Below, piece after piece: positions 1-8,160 of a DNA stretch of 64,000 nucleotides; position 1 is the stretch's first letter, and each line of letters starts with the position of its first letter. Position numbers and translations under genes: made by a program. The notes under the pieces are model-generated. The model did not search any database and had not been told where the DNA came from. It saw nothing but the letters and a program-made list of their open reading frames with translations. Source of the stretch: Leptospira kobayashii (lineage in GTDB: Bacteria; Spirochaetota; Leptospiria; Leptospirales; Leptospiraceae); assembly GCF_003114835.2 (NCBI RefSeq), contig NZ_AP025028.1, positions 1,197,501 to 1,261,500 on the forward strand. The letters run 5' to 3'.

Positions 1-1
1 G

Positions 2-361
2 GGAGTATGTTTCTACTTGGTTGTATTGGGTTATGCAAAGGAAAAATTCGCGAAAGGAGGTCGCTTTTTGAAAGCTAACGCTTCCGATACGATCGTCATC
101 GTAAGCGAAGGATTCGATTCCTCCACATTTGCGGTTCATAATGAGAAGAAAGTGTTTCATGCTACAACATATGATTCTTTTTCGGAATTATCCGGCTTAT
201 TGAAAAAGAAAGGAATCACCACCAATATTTCGTTAGTTTATCCTTCTTCCTATTTTTTCGATGAAAAAACATTCTTTACCGAAAATGTCTTAAATCAAAT
301 CCAAATACTGGATACCAAAGAATCAAAAGAAATTGTGATAAGAAACATATCCTTGAAGTGA
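2..361 (+). CDS. C-terminal part of a membrane protein (5' end outside window)
   Basis: The frame is open to the left edge, so only the last ~119 residues of a longer protein are seen. It begins with a hydrophobic stretch (VCFYLVVLGYAK), probably the last membrane helix, followed by a soluble tail of about 100 residues. The stop overlaps the start of the next gene by one base (TGATG), so the two are translationally coupled. The next protein has the same architecture: membrane helices, then a tail carrying an aromatic-rich strand. This suggests a pair of related envelope glycosyltransferase-like proteins, but no catalytic motif is visible in this fragment. The function is unknown. A TTG at 17 could be read as a start but is probably internal. 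Confidence 0.6.
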   Translation, partial: GVCFYLVVLGYAKEKFAKGGRFLKANASDTIVIVSEGFDSSTFAVHNEKKVFHATTYDSFSELSGLLKKKGITTNISLVYPSSYFFDEKTFFTENVLNQIQILDTKESKEIVIRNISLK

Positions 362-1830
362 TGACAAAAATTATTTTTTCCTATCTTATCCTCTGCTTTT
401 TGGTCTTCAGTCAATTGAAACATACACCTGCCGGTCTTGTGCAGGACAATGTTCATAAATATTTTCAAACTATGGACTATGTACAATCAGGGGGTGAGGA
501 CTTTTCCATTCACAATCATGATTATAAATTGGATCCGAAAAATCAATTCGGTATCTTCAGTGTTCCGTTTGCCTATTTGATTCAAAATAAAATCTATATG
601 ACTTTTCCCTGGCTGTGGGTTTATTTGAATGCTCCCGTTTTAAAATTATTCGGGTTTTTCGGGATCTATTTCATTGCCGGAATGGCAGGCCTATTATCGA
701 TTTTTTCTTTGAAGTCACTTCTTTCTCATTTTACCGAGAACCTAAGTTTGATTCGAAATACATTGTATTTTTATATATTTTGTTCTTCGTTGGTTATCTA
801 TTCGGTTTGGTTTTACGAAGGAACACTCTGTAGCCTTTGTCTGTTTTGGTTTTTGGATTCCGAATTGAAAAGAAAGACGGAAGATTCTTACGTTCATTCT
901 GCTTTAAAATCTTCGGTAAGTTTGATTCTTCTTTCGATTTTGGTTTTACTCAGGACGGAAGTGTTTTTTCTTGCGGTTCTTATTTACTTTGCCGCGATCT
1001 TTGATTCTTTTTCGAATTTGAAAAAGAAGTTGGGTTACCTTGTCTTTTATGTTATGGTTCCGGGTTTTGTATTTTTATATTCGAATCATTTGATTTGGAA
1101 CAATCCGCAAGGTTTGCGATTTCTCGCTACTCATTCCTTTACTTTTTACGAAAGGTTGGGTCGTGTTTTCGAATATTTCTTTTTTGAAAAGTACTGTATG
1201 TTGTTTTATCTTCCTACTTTTTTTCTTACCTTTTTTCTATTCAAAGATGTAAAGAATTTGAGAAAGGAAATATTCTTTCGTGTTTATCTGGCTTGTTTGG
1301 TATTTATGGTAGTGATTCCTCTTGTTTCCCCACAACAACAAGGTAGCGATATTATGCCGCGATTTTATTTCCCCATCGTACCTCTTTTGGCATTCTTTGT
1401 TTTTTATACAATCGACAGATACATTCCCGATCGTAAAAAACTGATTCACTCGTTCGTATTCCTGCAATCGGGAATTTATCTTGCGATCACAATGATCGTT
1501 CTTATTTTTACGAGCAAAAGAATGGATCGTGTTTACAGGGAAATTTCACCTTACATTGGTGAAACGAATGCGGTTTCCAATGAATTTATAGGACATTTGG
1601 TTCAAAACGCAGAGATTCGAAATGTTTATCAGGGAGAAGGCCAGTTTCAATTGAAGAGAATGACGAAGTTACTTTCCCAAAACGGGAAAACATCTTTTCA
1701 TCTTTTTATCTGGGAGCCTAGCTATTATGAATACTATCATAAATATCTGAATGCAAATTATGAAAAGATAGCAAAAGTAGAGGATATTTATATCTATCGT
1801 TATAAGGGGAATGCTACAAACAGGAAATAG
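361..1830 (+). CDS. Polytopic membrane protein, GT-C glycosyltransferase-like
   Basis: A protein of about 489 aa with a hydrophobic N-terminal helix (residues 3-17), then a polar loop containing QDN (Asp about residue 29), then roughly nine to ten more hydrophobic segments and a soluble C-terminal tail of about 90 residues. An acidic residue in the first extracytoplasmic loop followed by many helices is the usual shape of GT-C (dolichyl-phosphate-mannose transferase-like) enzymes, which use lipid-linked sugars at the membrane. That assignment is inference from shape only. ATG 361 is preferred over GTG 358 because it overlaps the upstream stop by one base. The gene ends in a hairpin shared with the convergent amidohydrolase. 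Confidence 0.7.
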   Translation: MTKIIFSYLILCFLVFSQLKHTPAGLVQDNVHKYFQTMDYVQSGGEDFSIHNHDYKLDPKNQFGIFSVPFAYLIQNKIYMTFPWLWVYLNAPVLKLFGFFGIYFIAGMAGLLSIFSLKSLLSHFTENLSLIRNTLYFYIFCSSLVIYSVWFYEGTLCSLCLFWFLDSELKRKTEDSYVHSALKSSVSLILLSILVLLRTEVFFLAVLIYFAAIFDSFSNLKKKLGYLVFYVMVPGFVFLYSNHLIWNNPQGLRFLATHSFTFYERLGRVFEYFFFEKYCMLFYLPTFFLTFFLFKDVKNLRKEIFFRVYLACLVFMVVIPLVSPQQQGSDIMPRFYFPIVPLLAFFVFYTIDRYIPDRKKLIHSFVFLQSGIYLAITMIVLIFTSKRMDRVYREISPYIGETNAVSNEFIGHLVQNAEIRNVYQGEGQFQLKRMTKLLSQNGKTSFHLFIWEPSYYEYYHKYLNANYEKIAKVEDIYIYRYKGNATNRK

Positions 1831-1851
1831 AAACAATTCCACTTCCTGTTT
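1818..1851. terminator. Bidirectional terminator between convergent genes
   Basis: AAACAGGAA (1818-1826) and TTCCTGTTT (1843-1851) form a perfect 9-bp stem with a 16-nt loop. The right arm runs into a T-rich stretch on the plus strand, and the left arm gives a short T run on the minus strand. The stop codon of the membrane protein (1828-1830) sits in the loop, and the amidohydrolase stop is at 1863. This suits a shared intrinsic terminator. Confidence 0.65.
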
Positions 1852-1862
1852 TTGCAAACGAC

Positions 1863-3611
1863 TTAGCTTCCGATTCGGGATTCTAAAAACCTGCCGTATC
1901 CTTTTTCTTTGCCGAGGCCCGCGCTTGGTTTTCCTTCTTCAAAGGCGAGTTTTCCATTCACAAACACTTGTTTTACGGTGGCATCGTTTCTCCTCACCCA
2001 ACGTTTGAAATCCCCCATAAAAGGCATGGGAGCTTCCACGTCCAATGCGAGTGAGTCGTCTAGCTTGTTCGGATCGATCAAAACCAGGTCGGCACGTTTC
2101 CCTTTTCGAATATAGCCCGCATCAATTCCGAACCAATCTGCAATTTCTCCCGTTAGACGATGTACTGCGGTTTCCATATTCATAAAGGGATCTTTTTCTT
2201 TTTCGGCATCCTTTACCAATTTCATCATTCGCAACGGGAAATTGTAATGAGCCATTCCCCGCAAATGGGCTCCTGCATCGGAAAAGCCTATGAGAATATC
2301 CGGGTGAGAAACGATTTTGCGAAGAGGCTCCGTTCTATGGTTCGCCATCACCGTATACCAGCGGATGGAATTTCCATACTCAGCGACCAAATCAAGGAAT
2401 GCGTTTACGGAATGAACTCCTTTTTCTTTGGCAACTTGTTCTATCGACTTTCCAAGTAAATCAGGGTTAGGTGACTCTACGATTTTTGTTTCTCTGAAAT
2501 CTCTGTGAAATACTCTGGGCAAAAACCAATTGGTCCACTGTCTTTTGAACCAAGATCTGTATTTTGGATCTTTCATCAATTTTTTACGTTCGAGTTCGTC
2601 TTCTATGTGATTTGCGGCTGCACCTGCGCCAAACTCTTCAAATACGACTACATCCATTCCATCCGCGTACAAATCGAACGGTTCCGGCAGAGACTGGTAA
2701 CGAAAATCCGCATTGAAAAATTTATTCGTTATTCTTCCGATGAGTCCCAATAATTTGTAAAGACCCGGATCGTATTTTACATCCATCATGGAGATGATGG
2801 TTGTTTTGAGAGGTTTCGCAAAAACTCCGAAGGCTTCCCATAAAAACAAAAGCAAATTGATCTTGGTGGAAACATTTGGAACTCCTTGAAAAATTTTCCC
2901 GCGTTTGCGGAGAGTTCGATTTAAAAATTTATATTCACTCCATGGTGCGAAAGTGGAAGGTAAGGGGCGGGAACGGAATCTGCTTCCGTCCATCTTGTCC
3001 CAGACAAGAGTGTTGATGGACATCCCCATAAAACCTTCGTTCAACGCTTCTTCGAGATGATCATTCATTCGATTTAGTTCTTCTTTGGTCGCTCTTTCTC
3101 CTTTGGTAAGAGAACGTTCCAATCCCATCACATGGGCACGGATCGCAGAATGTCCTGCAAAGGAAGTCACATTCGGGCCTAAGGGAAGATCGTTTAAGTG
3201 TTGTTTGTATTCTTTCGCGGAATTCCAATTTTTTCCTTTTTCCAAAATTTCCAATACATTCTTGCGAGGGATAGCTTCCACCCGGCTAAACATATCCGCA
3301 AGGTCCACAGGGTCTCCTAGGGCTAAACTTAAAGAACAACTTCCTAAAGAAATAGTCGTGACTCCATGACGGAGTGATTCGGAAAGATCGGGAGAAACTT
3401 CTATCTCCGCATCATAGTGAGTATGAAAATCGATAAAGCCCGGAGTGAGCCAAAGACCTGTGGCATCGATTGTTTTTTCGCCGGGAAGAGGAGAGAGAGA
3501 GCCGGAAGAAAGATCTTCGACCTTGCCATCTCGAATCCGTAGGTCTCCCACAAAGGAAGGGTTTTTGCTTCCATCAAAAATACGGGCATTGCGGATTAGG
3601 ATCGATGACAT
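1863..3611 (-). CDS. Amidohydrolase, N-acyl-D-amino-acid deacylase-like
   Basis: A 582-aa metal-dependent hydrolase of the amidohydrolase superfamily, D-aminoacylase branch. After a small N-terminal beta domain comes the metal motif FHTHYDAE (His63, His65, Asp67). A Cys follows in LGSCSLS (Cys92), the position used as a bridging metal ligand in D-aminoacylases, then GHSAIRAH (His154) and a late catalytic Asp in GFSDAGAHLRG. A C-terminal beta segment closes the fold (KGKRADLVLIDP). The length fits the family. ATG 3611 is chosen because GGAGG lies about 9 bases upstream; a longer frame to 3671 would run through the promoter. Likely substrates are N-acyl-D-amino acids or related amides, but specificity cannot be read. 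The gene appears to be monocistronic behind its own promoter, at the end of a minus-strand run. Confidence 0.85.
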   Translation of the reverse strand: MSSILIRNARIFDGSKNPSFVGDLRIRDGKVEDLSSGSLSPLPGEKTIDATGLWLTPGFIDFHTHYDAEIEVSPDLSESLRHGVTTISLGSCSLSLALGDPVDLADMFSRVEAIPRKNVLEILEKGKNWNSAKEYKQHLNDLPLGPNVTSFAGHSAIRAHVMGLERSLTKGERATKEELNRMNDHLEEALNEGFMGMSINTLVWDKMDGSRFRSRPLPSTFAPWSEYKFLNRTLRKRGKIFQGVPNVSTKINLLLFLWEAFGVFAKPLKTTIISMMDVKYDPGLYKLLGLIGRITNKFFNADFRYQSLPEPFDLYADGMDVVVFEEFGAGAAANHIEDELERKKLMKDPKYRSWFKRQWTNWFLPRVFHRDFRETKIVESPNPDLLGKSIEQVAKEKGVHSVNAFLDLVAEYGNSIRWYTVMANHRTEPLRKIVSHPDILIGFSDAGAHLRGMAHYNFPLRMMKLVKDAEKEKDPFMNMETAVHRLTGEIADWFGIDAGYIRKGKRADLVLIDPNKLDDSLALDVEAPMPFMGDFKRWVRRNDATVKQVFVNGKLAFEEGKPSAGLGKEKGYGRFLESRIGS

Positions 3612-3632
3612 ACTGGGCCTCCAAAGAACCTT

Positions 3633-3664
3633 AAAAGTATGGCAGAATGTCATACTTTTGTCAA
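3633..3664 (-). promoter_or_regulatory. Sigma-70 promoter with overlapping palindromic operator
   Basis: On the minus strand TTGACA (3664-3659) is followed after exactly 17 bases by CATACT (3641-3636), a consensus -35 and a 4/6 match to -10. A perfect inverted repeat, AAAAGTATG (3633-3641) and CATACTTTT (3651-3659) with a 9-bp spacer, covers the -10 box and the spacer. It lies 22-48 bases upstream of the amidohydrolase ATG. A repressor dimer bound there would block polymerase. No candidate regulator gene is adjacent. Confidence 0.65.
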
Positions 3665-3690
3665 TCTGCAATCAAGAATTTTGTTCGTTT

Positions 3691-5412
3691 TTAATATAGA
3701 ATTTTCCGAACGGAATGGTTGTGGCGATCAGAGAAAAAAAGAAAGTTTCCATCCGTTGTAATGGACGTGTCGCAGTTGGAAGCGTTACAAAACCCGCTGG
3801 TCCCGGGAGTTCCTATCGTTCCATCGAGAAGTCCGGCGCTTTGAGGAGTCGCGATCGTAGTGATACCATAGGGCGCAGAGAGAGACATCTTACGAAAGCT
3901 TTTTCCAGCCCCTTCCAAAAGGTAAAGAAAACTTCCATCCATCGTTAGTCCATAGGGAGAATTCAAACTGGCGAAAGTGCCCGTGGAATGATCCGAGTTC
4001 CCGCTAACGCCTGTTCCTGCCACAACAGACTGTAAGGAAGAAGTCAGATTGTATTTTAGAATGGTATGATTTCCTGAGTTGGCAATATAGAGATCGTTTC
4101 CGTCGGTAGTGATTCCGTTGGCATTGTTCATTCCTGTTACGGAAAGAGAAGAAGTAACTCCGGTCGCAATTATGATTTTCTTAATCTTATTGTTGGCACG
4201 ATCCGTTACGAATAAATTGATACCGTCTGTTGTCAGATAGGTGGGAGTGTTAAGTCGAGAGGTTCCTATTCCCCCGTCCACATCGCCTGAAACTCCGGCA
4301 GATCCTGCCATCAGTGTAATAGTTCCCGTGCTAATATTTATCTTATTTACAATATGATTATTATAACTGGTAACATATACGTTTACTCCGTCGGTTGCTA
4401 TTCCATGCGGGCCGGGGCTTGCCGCAAGCGTAGTCACCGAATTATCGCCTAAATTATGTTTGCGGACCAGGTTGTTCATGAGGTCCGCTAAAAATAAATT
4501 TTGACCGTCCGTTGCGATTGCTATCGGATTATTGAAGTGGGCTGTCGCTCCGATTCCATTATTGGATCCGGAAGTTCCGTCTCCACTTAAAGTCACCAGA
4601 GATGCGAAACTTTGATTGAGTGTGGGAGGGTTGGGTGTGGAAAACAAAGTTCCGTTGAATACGAATCCTCCTACGCAATCGAAAGTTACTACCACATGAG
4701 CACTTGCCAAATTTCCGAATGGGGAACCTTCTACGGAACAAACTTGGGCACTTGGTTGTGTGAGCACGGAAACGGAATAAGCGGATAAATCCGTAAGGGC
4801 GGTTGCAAAATTATTATATCCGGAACTGCTCAAGTTTAAGGTTTCGGAACCGTTGTTTTTTAAAATCAGGTTTCCGTTTAAGTTTTTAATGAACACTCTT
4901 ACGAAATAAGATCCGGGTATATCGATATTTTTATTTGTGACTCCAACGGTTACGGTGCTTAATGTTTTGAAGGATGGATCTTCCGTCGATGCGGAAACGG
5001 AAATCGTATAACTGGTATCAGTCTGAACGCCTACCGTTCCGCGCGCTCCTTCTATCGTTACCGATTGTGGGACGGTTCCTGTCGTAGAAGAAAATTCCAA
5101 ATAAGGTTTGTTACATGGCGTATTTGCGGAGAACACCGGAGCGGATTCTATGATCGTTCCTCCCCCTGCGGTATCACTGCTTTCCAGACAGAGGTAAACG
5201 GTTTTTTCCGGATTTTTGGAAAGTGCAACGGTAAAACTTGCTCTAACCCCGAATTCATTTGTATTGCCACCGATAGCACTTACTACCAGACTCACCGCCG
5301 TTGCGGAGGACGAAGAATTGACAGTGGAAAGAAGTGCTAGTACTCCTGGAGTCGGTTTCACATTACAAAAGGAAACAAAACCTAGGAGTATTAAGTACAA
5401 AAAGCGCTTCAC
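3691..5412 (-). CDS. NHL-repeat lipoprotein
   Basis: A 573-aa predicted exported lipoprotein. The N-terminus is a short signal peptide ending LGFVSFC, with Cys16 as the likely lipidated residue; spirochaete lipoboxes are permissive. Residues about 30-270 are Ser/Thr-rich beta-type modules. From about 270 to the end, six units repeat the pattern (I/L)TTDGxxLYxxxxxNxxIxKI, typical of NHL/beta-propeller blades, for example AIATDGQNLFLAD and SITTDGNFLFFSD. Such propellers bind ligands or proteins at the cell surface; no enzyme site is seen. The start is a GTG with a poor Shine-Dalgarno. It sits 33 bases downstream of the isopropylmalate synthase gene on the same strand, so read-through is possible. 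Confidence 0.82.
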   Translation of the reverse strand: MKRFLYLILLGFVSFCNVKPTPGVLALLSTVNSSSSATAVSLVVSAIGGNTNEFGVRASFTVALSKNPEKTVYLCLESSDTAGGGTIIESAPVFSANTPCNKPYLEFSSTTGTVPQSVTIEGARGTVGVQTDTSYTISVSASTEDPSFKTLSTVTVGVTNKNIDIPGSYFVRVFIKNLNGNLILKNNGSETLNLSSSGYNNFATALTDLSAYSVSVLTQPSAQVCSVEGSPFGNLASAHVVVTFDCVGGFVFNGTLFSTPNPPTLNQSFASLVTLSGDGTSGSNNGIGATAHFNNPIAIATDGQNLFLADLMNNLVRKHNLGDNSVTTLAASPGPHGIATDGVNVYVTSYNNHIVNKINISTGTITLMAGSAGVSGDVDGGIGTSRLNTPTYLTTDGINLFVTDRANNKIKKIIIATGVTSSLSVTGMNNANGITTDGNDLYIANSGNHTILKYNLTSSLQSVVAGTGVSGNSDHSTGTFASLNSPYGLTMDGSFLYLLEGAGKSFRKMSLSAPYGITTIATPQSAGLLDGTIGTPGTSGFCNASNCDTSITTDGNFLFFSDRHNHSVRKILY

Positions 5413-5445
5413 AATCTTTTTAACAAAGAAGGAAGCTCGGATTCT

Positions 5446-6627
5446 CTAGTTTCTTTCTTCTGCCATGGAAATAAGTTCTTTCCCGCCGATTTCCCGGTTT
5501 CCCTCTCTGCTGGAAACTTCCTTGGCTTTATGGAAAAGGATTTGAATTTCTGCATCCGAATACGATCTCCCTTCACTCTCCAAGATATGACGGATCGCTT
5601 TGGTTCCTGACTGATTCGTGAAAGAAATTTTTTCTCCGTCGGTTCGTCCCACAAATTCCGGTGAAAAACTACGATAGGCACCTTTTTTTTGCCCTAAGGT
5701 TTTGGTAACTCCGTCCTGGTGGATTCCGCTTCTATGGGAAAAAATATCTTCTCCTATGATAGGGGTTTTTTCTCCGATAGGGATCCCGGTCATTTCGGAA
5801 ATTTTTTTGGCAGTAGGATAGATTCGATCAAAATGGATTCCAGATTCTTCTCCGTTTTGGTAAAGTGCAACTGCCGTTTCATAAAAATTCGTATTTCCAG
5901 CTCTCTCACCTAATCCATTTAAGGCGACTTCTATTTGAGTGGCACCCGCATAAAAACTTTCCACGGAAGTCGCTGTTGCCATTCCCATATCGTTGTGAGT
6001 GTGCACGGAAACTTTGATATGATCCGGAGTCACTGCCTTGATTTCTCTAACCATCTCCACAAAAAGAAAAGGCCTGTATCTTTCTACCGTATTGGGAAGA
6101 TTGATGATATTGGCACCGGCTTCGATGGAGGTTCGAAACGCTTTTTTTGCAAAATCCATCCCTTCTCTCGCATCTCCGAAATGTTCGCCGGAAAATTGTA
6201 TGCTGACATCTTTACCCGCAATTTTTCTGGCAAACGAAACGGAATTGTATATTTTTTCCAAAACCTGATCATAACTGATCTTTAATACCTGTTCAATGGC
6301 AAAAGGGCTCACCGGGTAAACTATATGCAATCTGGGAGTTTTTGCATTTTGGATGGCTTCCCATGTGATTTGGATTTCTTTTTCATTTGCACGTGTTAGT
6401 GCCGCAATCGTCACGGATTCGGGAGCTCTGGCGGAAAGTATCTTGGTCGCTTCGAACTCCATAGAATTGGAAGAAGGAAAACCTACTTCGATTCCCGGGA
6501 CATTTAAATCAACTAACAAATCAAATACGATTTGTTTTTCTTCAATGGTCCAGGGCTTTTTTAAAGCTTGGTTTCCGTCTCTTAATGTAACGTCTTGGAT
6601 CCAAACGGTTCTATTTTGATGGTTCAT
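5446..6627 (-). CDS. leuA: 2-isopropylmalate synthase-like enzyme without the regulatory domain
   Basis: A 393-aa DRE-TIM acyltransferase that condenses acetyl-CoA with a 2-oxo acid, most likely 2-oxoisovalerate in leucine synthesis. Visible motifs are TLRDGNQ near the N-terminus (metal/substrate loop), VHTHNDMGMA (metal His pair), GLGERAGNTN and HRSGIHQDG. The last is the isopropylmalate synthase form rather than the homocitrate synthase form. At 393 residues it has the barrel and linker but lacks the ~130-residue C-terminal LeuA feedback domain. The ATG has GTGAGGA upstream at good spacing. A leucine-codon leader and attenuator precede it (6691-6803), which supports a role in leucine supply. 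Leptospira carries more than one LeuA-type enzyme; this looks like the short LeuA2 type. Confidence 0.82.
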   Translation of the reverse strand: MNHQNRTVWIQDVTLRDGNQALKKPWTIEEKQIVFDLLVDLNVPGIEVGFPSSNSMEFEATKILSARAPESVTIAALTRANEKEIQITWEAIQNAKTPRLHIVYPVSPFAIEQVLKISYDQVLEKIYNSVSFARKIAGKDVSIQFSGEHFGDAREGMDFAKKAFRTSIEAGANIINLPNTVERYRPFLFVEMVREIKAVTPDHIKVSVHTHNDMGMATATSVESFYAGATQIEVALNGLGERAGNTNFYETAVALYQNGEESGIHFDRIYPTAKKISEMTGIPIGEKTPIIGEDIFSHRSGIHQDGVTKTLGQKKGAYRSFSPEFVGRTDGEKISFTNQSGTKAIRHILESEGRSYSDAEIQILFHKAKEVSSREGNREIGGKELISMAEERN

Positions 6628-6690
6628 TTTTTCCTCACTTCCTTTGACCCGGACCCGTCGGAGAGGAGGATTTTATCAGCTGGCGCTAAT

Positions 6691-6723
6691 AAAAAAGCCC
6701 ACGACCCCGAAGGGAGTGGGCTT
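6691..6723 (-). terminator. Attenuator terminator hairpin of the leu leader
   Basis: On the minus strand AAGCCCAC (6723-6716) pairs with GTGGGCTT (6702-6695), with an inner CCC/GGG stem and GAA loop. It runs directly into a T tract (six T residues, 6696-6691). It lies between the leader peptide stop (6750) and the synthase ATG (6627). A 7-nt GAGGGAG (6746-6740) can pair with CTCCCTT (6716-6710) as a competing antiterminator. Confidence 0.8.
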
Positions 6724-6742
6724 GTATGCAAACCTCTGTCTC

Positions 6743-6765
6743 CCTCGAACTAGAGTAGTTCGAGG
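6743..6765 (-). promoter_or_regulatory. Leader pause hairpin (1:2 stem) of the leu attenuator
   Basis: CCTCGAACTA and TAGTTCGAGG form a perfect 10-bp stem with a 3-nt loop (6743-6765). It overlaps the last codons and the stop of the leader peptide. This is where a ribosome stalled on the Leu codons would prevent the stem forming, as expected of classical leader-peptide attenuation. Confidence 0.7.
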
Positions 6766-6803
6766 AGGAGGAGAGAAAATTGCATGTATGCAAAAGATTT
6801 CAT
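6750..6803 (-). CDS. leuL: Leucine-rich leader peptide
   Basis: A short open frame upstream of the synthase. From ATG 6785 it reads MQFSLLLLELL and stops at TAG 6752-6750; an in-frame ATG at 6803 would give MKSFAYMQFSLLLLELL (17 aa). Six of the last seven residues are Leu: four consecutive CTC codons, then Glu, then CTA CTC. Leu-codon clusters followed by a pause hairpin and a terminator are the signature of leader-peptide attenuation of leu operons. No strong Shine-Dalgarno is visible before either ATG, so the true start is unsettled. The product itself has no function; its translation senses charged tRNA-Leu. Confidence 0.8.
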   Translation of the reverse strand: MKSFAYMQFSLLLLELL

Positions 6804-6910
6804 ATCTATTTCTATAGACGGATCAAACTCCGCATTCAGTCAAGATTTTTTTATAAAAACTTTCCTGTTTAATTCTTTTCTTTCTGCACCAAACGGAATT
6901 TGGTGAGGTT

Positions 6911-7306
6911 ATGGCAGAACCAGTACTACTTTCGATTCTTTTTGCAGACCGGGTCATTACGGAAAATAATAATAAAAAAGGAATCATCGGTACTTTCGAC
7001 CGGTTCATGTCCCCCAGTTTTCCTGTGATTTTTCCTCCTTGGGGAATTTACGTTGCGATTACCAACTTGATTGGAAAACATCAGTTTGTTTTGACCCTCA
7101 CTGTCATTGATACGGATCAGGTTGTCTTACCGATCGAAGGAGAGTTTGAAAGTGCGGGAATCGATGGAGTTGTGGAACTGACTCTTAATTTGAATGGAGT
7201 TTCTTTTCCAGAAGCAGGGCGTTATAATCTTTCCGTGCATGTGGACGGGGAACTCATCGGAAGCAGAGTTTTGAAAGTGGACTTACTGGAACAAACGGGA
7301 GTTTGA
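6911..7306 (+). CDS. DUF6941-like small protein
   Basis: A 131-aa soluble protein with no signal peptide, rich in predicted beta strands. The N-terminus MAEPVLLSILFADRVITENNNKKGI, the central FPPWGIYVAITN and the C-terminal PEAGRYNLSVHVDG follow the pattern I associate with the DUF6941 family: small beta-sandwich proteins whose members begin with a 'cell/sensor' strand and end with a ligand-like EAGxY strand. The biochemical role is unknown. The start is supported by GGTGAGG five bases upstream of the ATG. It is divergent from the leu leader region and is followed by an alpha/beta hydrolase after 54 bases. Confidence 0.65.
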   Translation: MAEPVLLSILFADRVITENNNKKGIIGTFDRFMSPSFPVIFPPWGIYVAITNLIGKHQFVLTLTVIDTDQVVLPIEGEFESAGIDGVVELTLNLNGVSFPEAGRYNLSVHVDGELIGSRVLKVDLLEQTGV

Positions 7307-7360
7307 CGGTCTTTAGGGAATTGCAGTTTTTATTAATCACTATTTGCAGAATTGAAAAAT

Positions 7361-8116
7361 ATGTTTACGAATCAAAATGGGATCGCTTACCTGACTTTCG
7401 GAAATCCGAAAAACCAATCTTTGGTGCTCGTTCATGCGGCGGGTACGGATTCGTCGATTTGGGATTATCAAACGGAGAGTTTATCCAACCGGTTTTATGT
7501 GATCACTTATGATCTACGCGGTCATGGAAATTCGAAAAGTTCAACAGTCGCCGATTTAAATACTCATTCCGAAGATTTGAAAAACCTAATCATCGGTTTG
7601 AATCTTAATACCCCGATCCTTTGCGGACTATCTTTGGGAGGAGTGATCGCTCAAAAATACGCTGAAACAAATCCTGTTTCCCGTCTTATTTTGGTAGGAT
7701 CTCCTGCATATTCGATCGGAGGTAAAATCAAGCTGATTGCAAATTTAAAAAAAATAGTTTCGGTAACAATCGTAAGGTGGTTTTGGCCGGGATCCGTTCG
7801 GATCATCATGGATTTGTTTTTCCGCAACCTGGATTTTGAGAGAAAAAGCTATGCAATTGATCTTACTATCAGGAACGGGTTGAAGACTTTTTTGGAAGAA
7901 ATAGAAATCCTATTCGATTTTGCCGGAGCGGATTTATCCAACATTAAAAATATCACAATTCTACTTGGAGAAAAAGAAGATCGTCGGGTATTCGAACACT
8001 CTTGGTTTTTACAGCAAAAATTCAATGCAAAACAAATAATCATTCCCGGATGTTATCATGTTCCCAATTGGGAAAATCCGGCCGAGTTCAATCGAATTCT
8101 TTCTGAGTGTTTATAG
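7361..8116 (+). CDS. Alpha/beta hydrolase
   Basis: A 251-aa soluble alpha/beta hydrolase. The oxyanion strand reads LVLVHAAGTDSSIW (about residue 25), the nucleophile elbow is CGLSLGGV (GxSxG, Ser about residue 89), and a late HVPNWENP carries the catalytic His. The acid is probably the Asp after LLGEKED. This resembles 3-oxoadipate enol-lactonase/haloperoxidase-type esterases; the substrate is unknown. ATG 7361 is chosen over the TTG at 7352, but neither has a convincing Shine-Dalgarno. It may be co-transcribed with the DUF6941 gene. It ends 44 bases from a convergent HAD gene. Confidence 0.8.
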   Translation: MFTNQNGIAYLTFGNPKNQSLVLVHAAGTDSSIWDYQTESLSNRFYVITYDLRGHGNSKSSTVADLNTHSEDLKNLIIGLNLNTPILCGLSLGGVIAQKYAETNPVSRLILVGSPAYSIGGKIKLIANLKKIVSVTIVRWFWPGSVRIIMDLFFRNLDFERKSYAIDLTIRNGLKTFLEEIEILFDFAGADLSNIKNITILLGEKEDRRVFEHSWFLQQKFNAKQIIIPGCYHVPNWENPAEFNRILSECL

Positions 8117-8160
8117 GCCACCAATCGGTTTGTAGTCAGAATGGATCCGTTGATATGAAT

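Noticed and set aside
6780..6870. TTGACT and TATAGA as the leu promoter
   Set aside because: Their spacing is 21 bases, too long; the alternative TTGATC/TATGAA with 16 bases would put the start inside the leader. No promoter is called.
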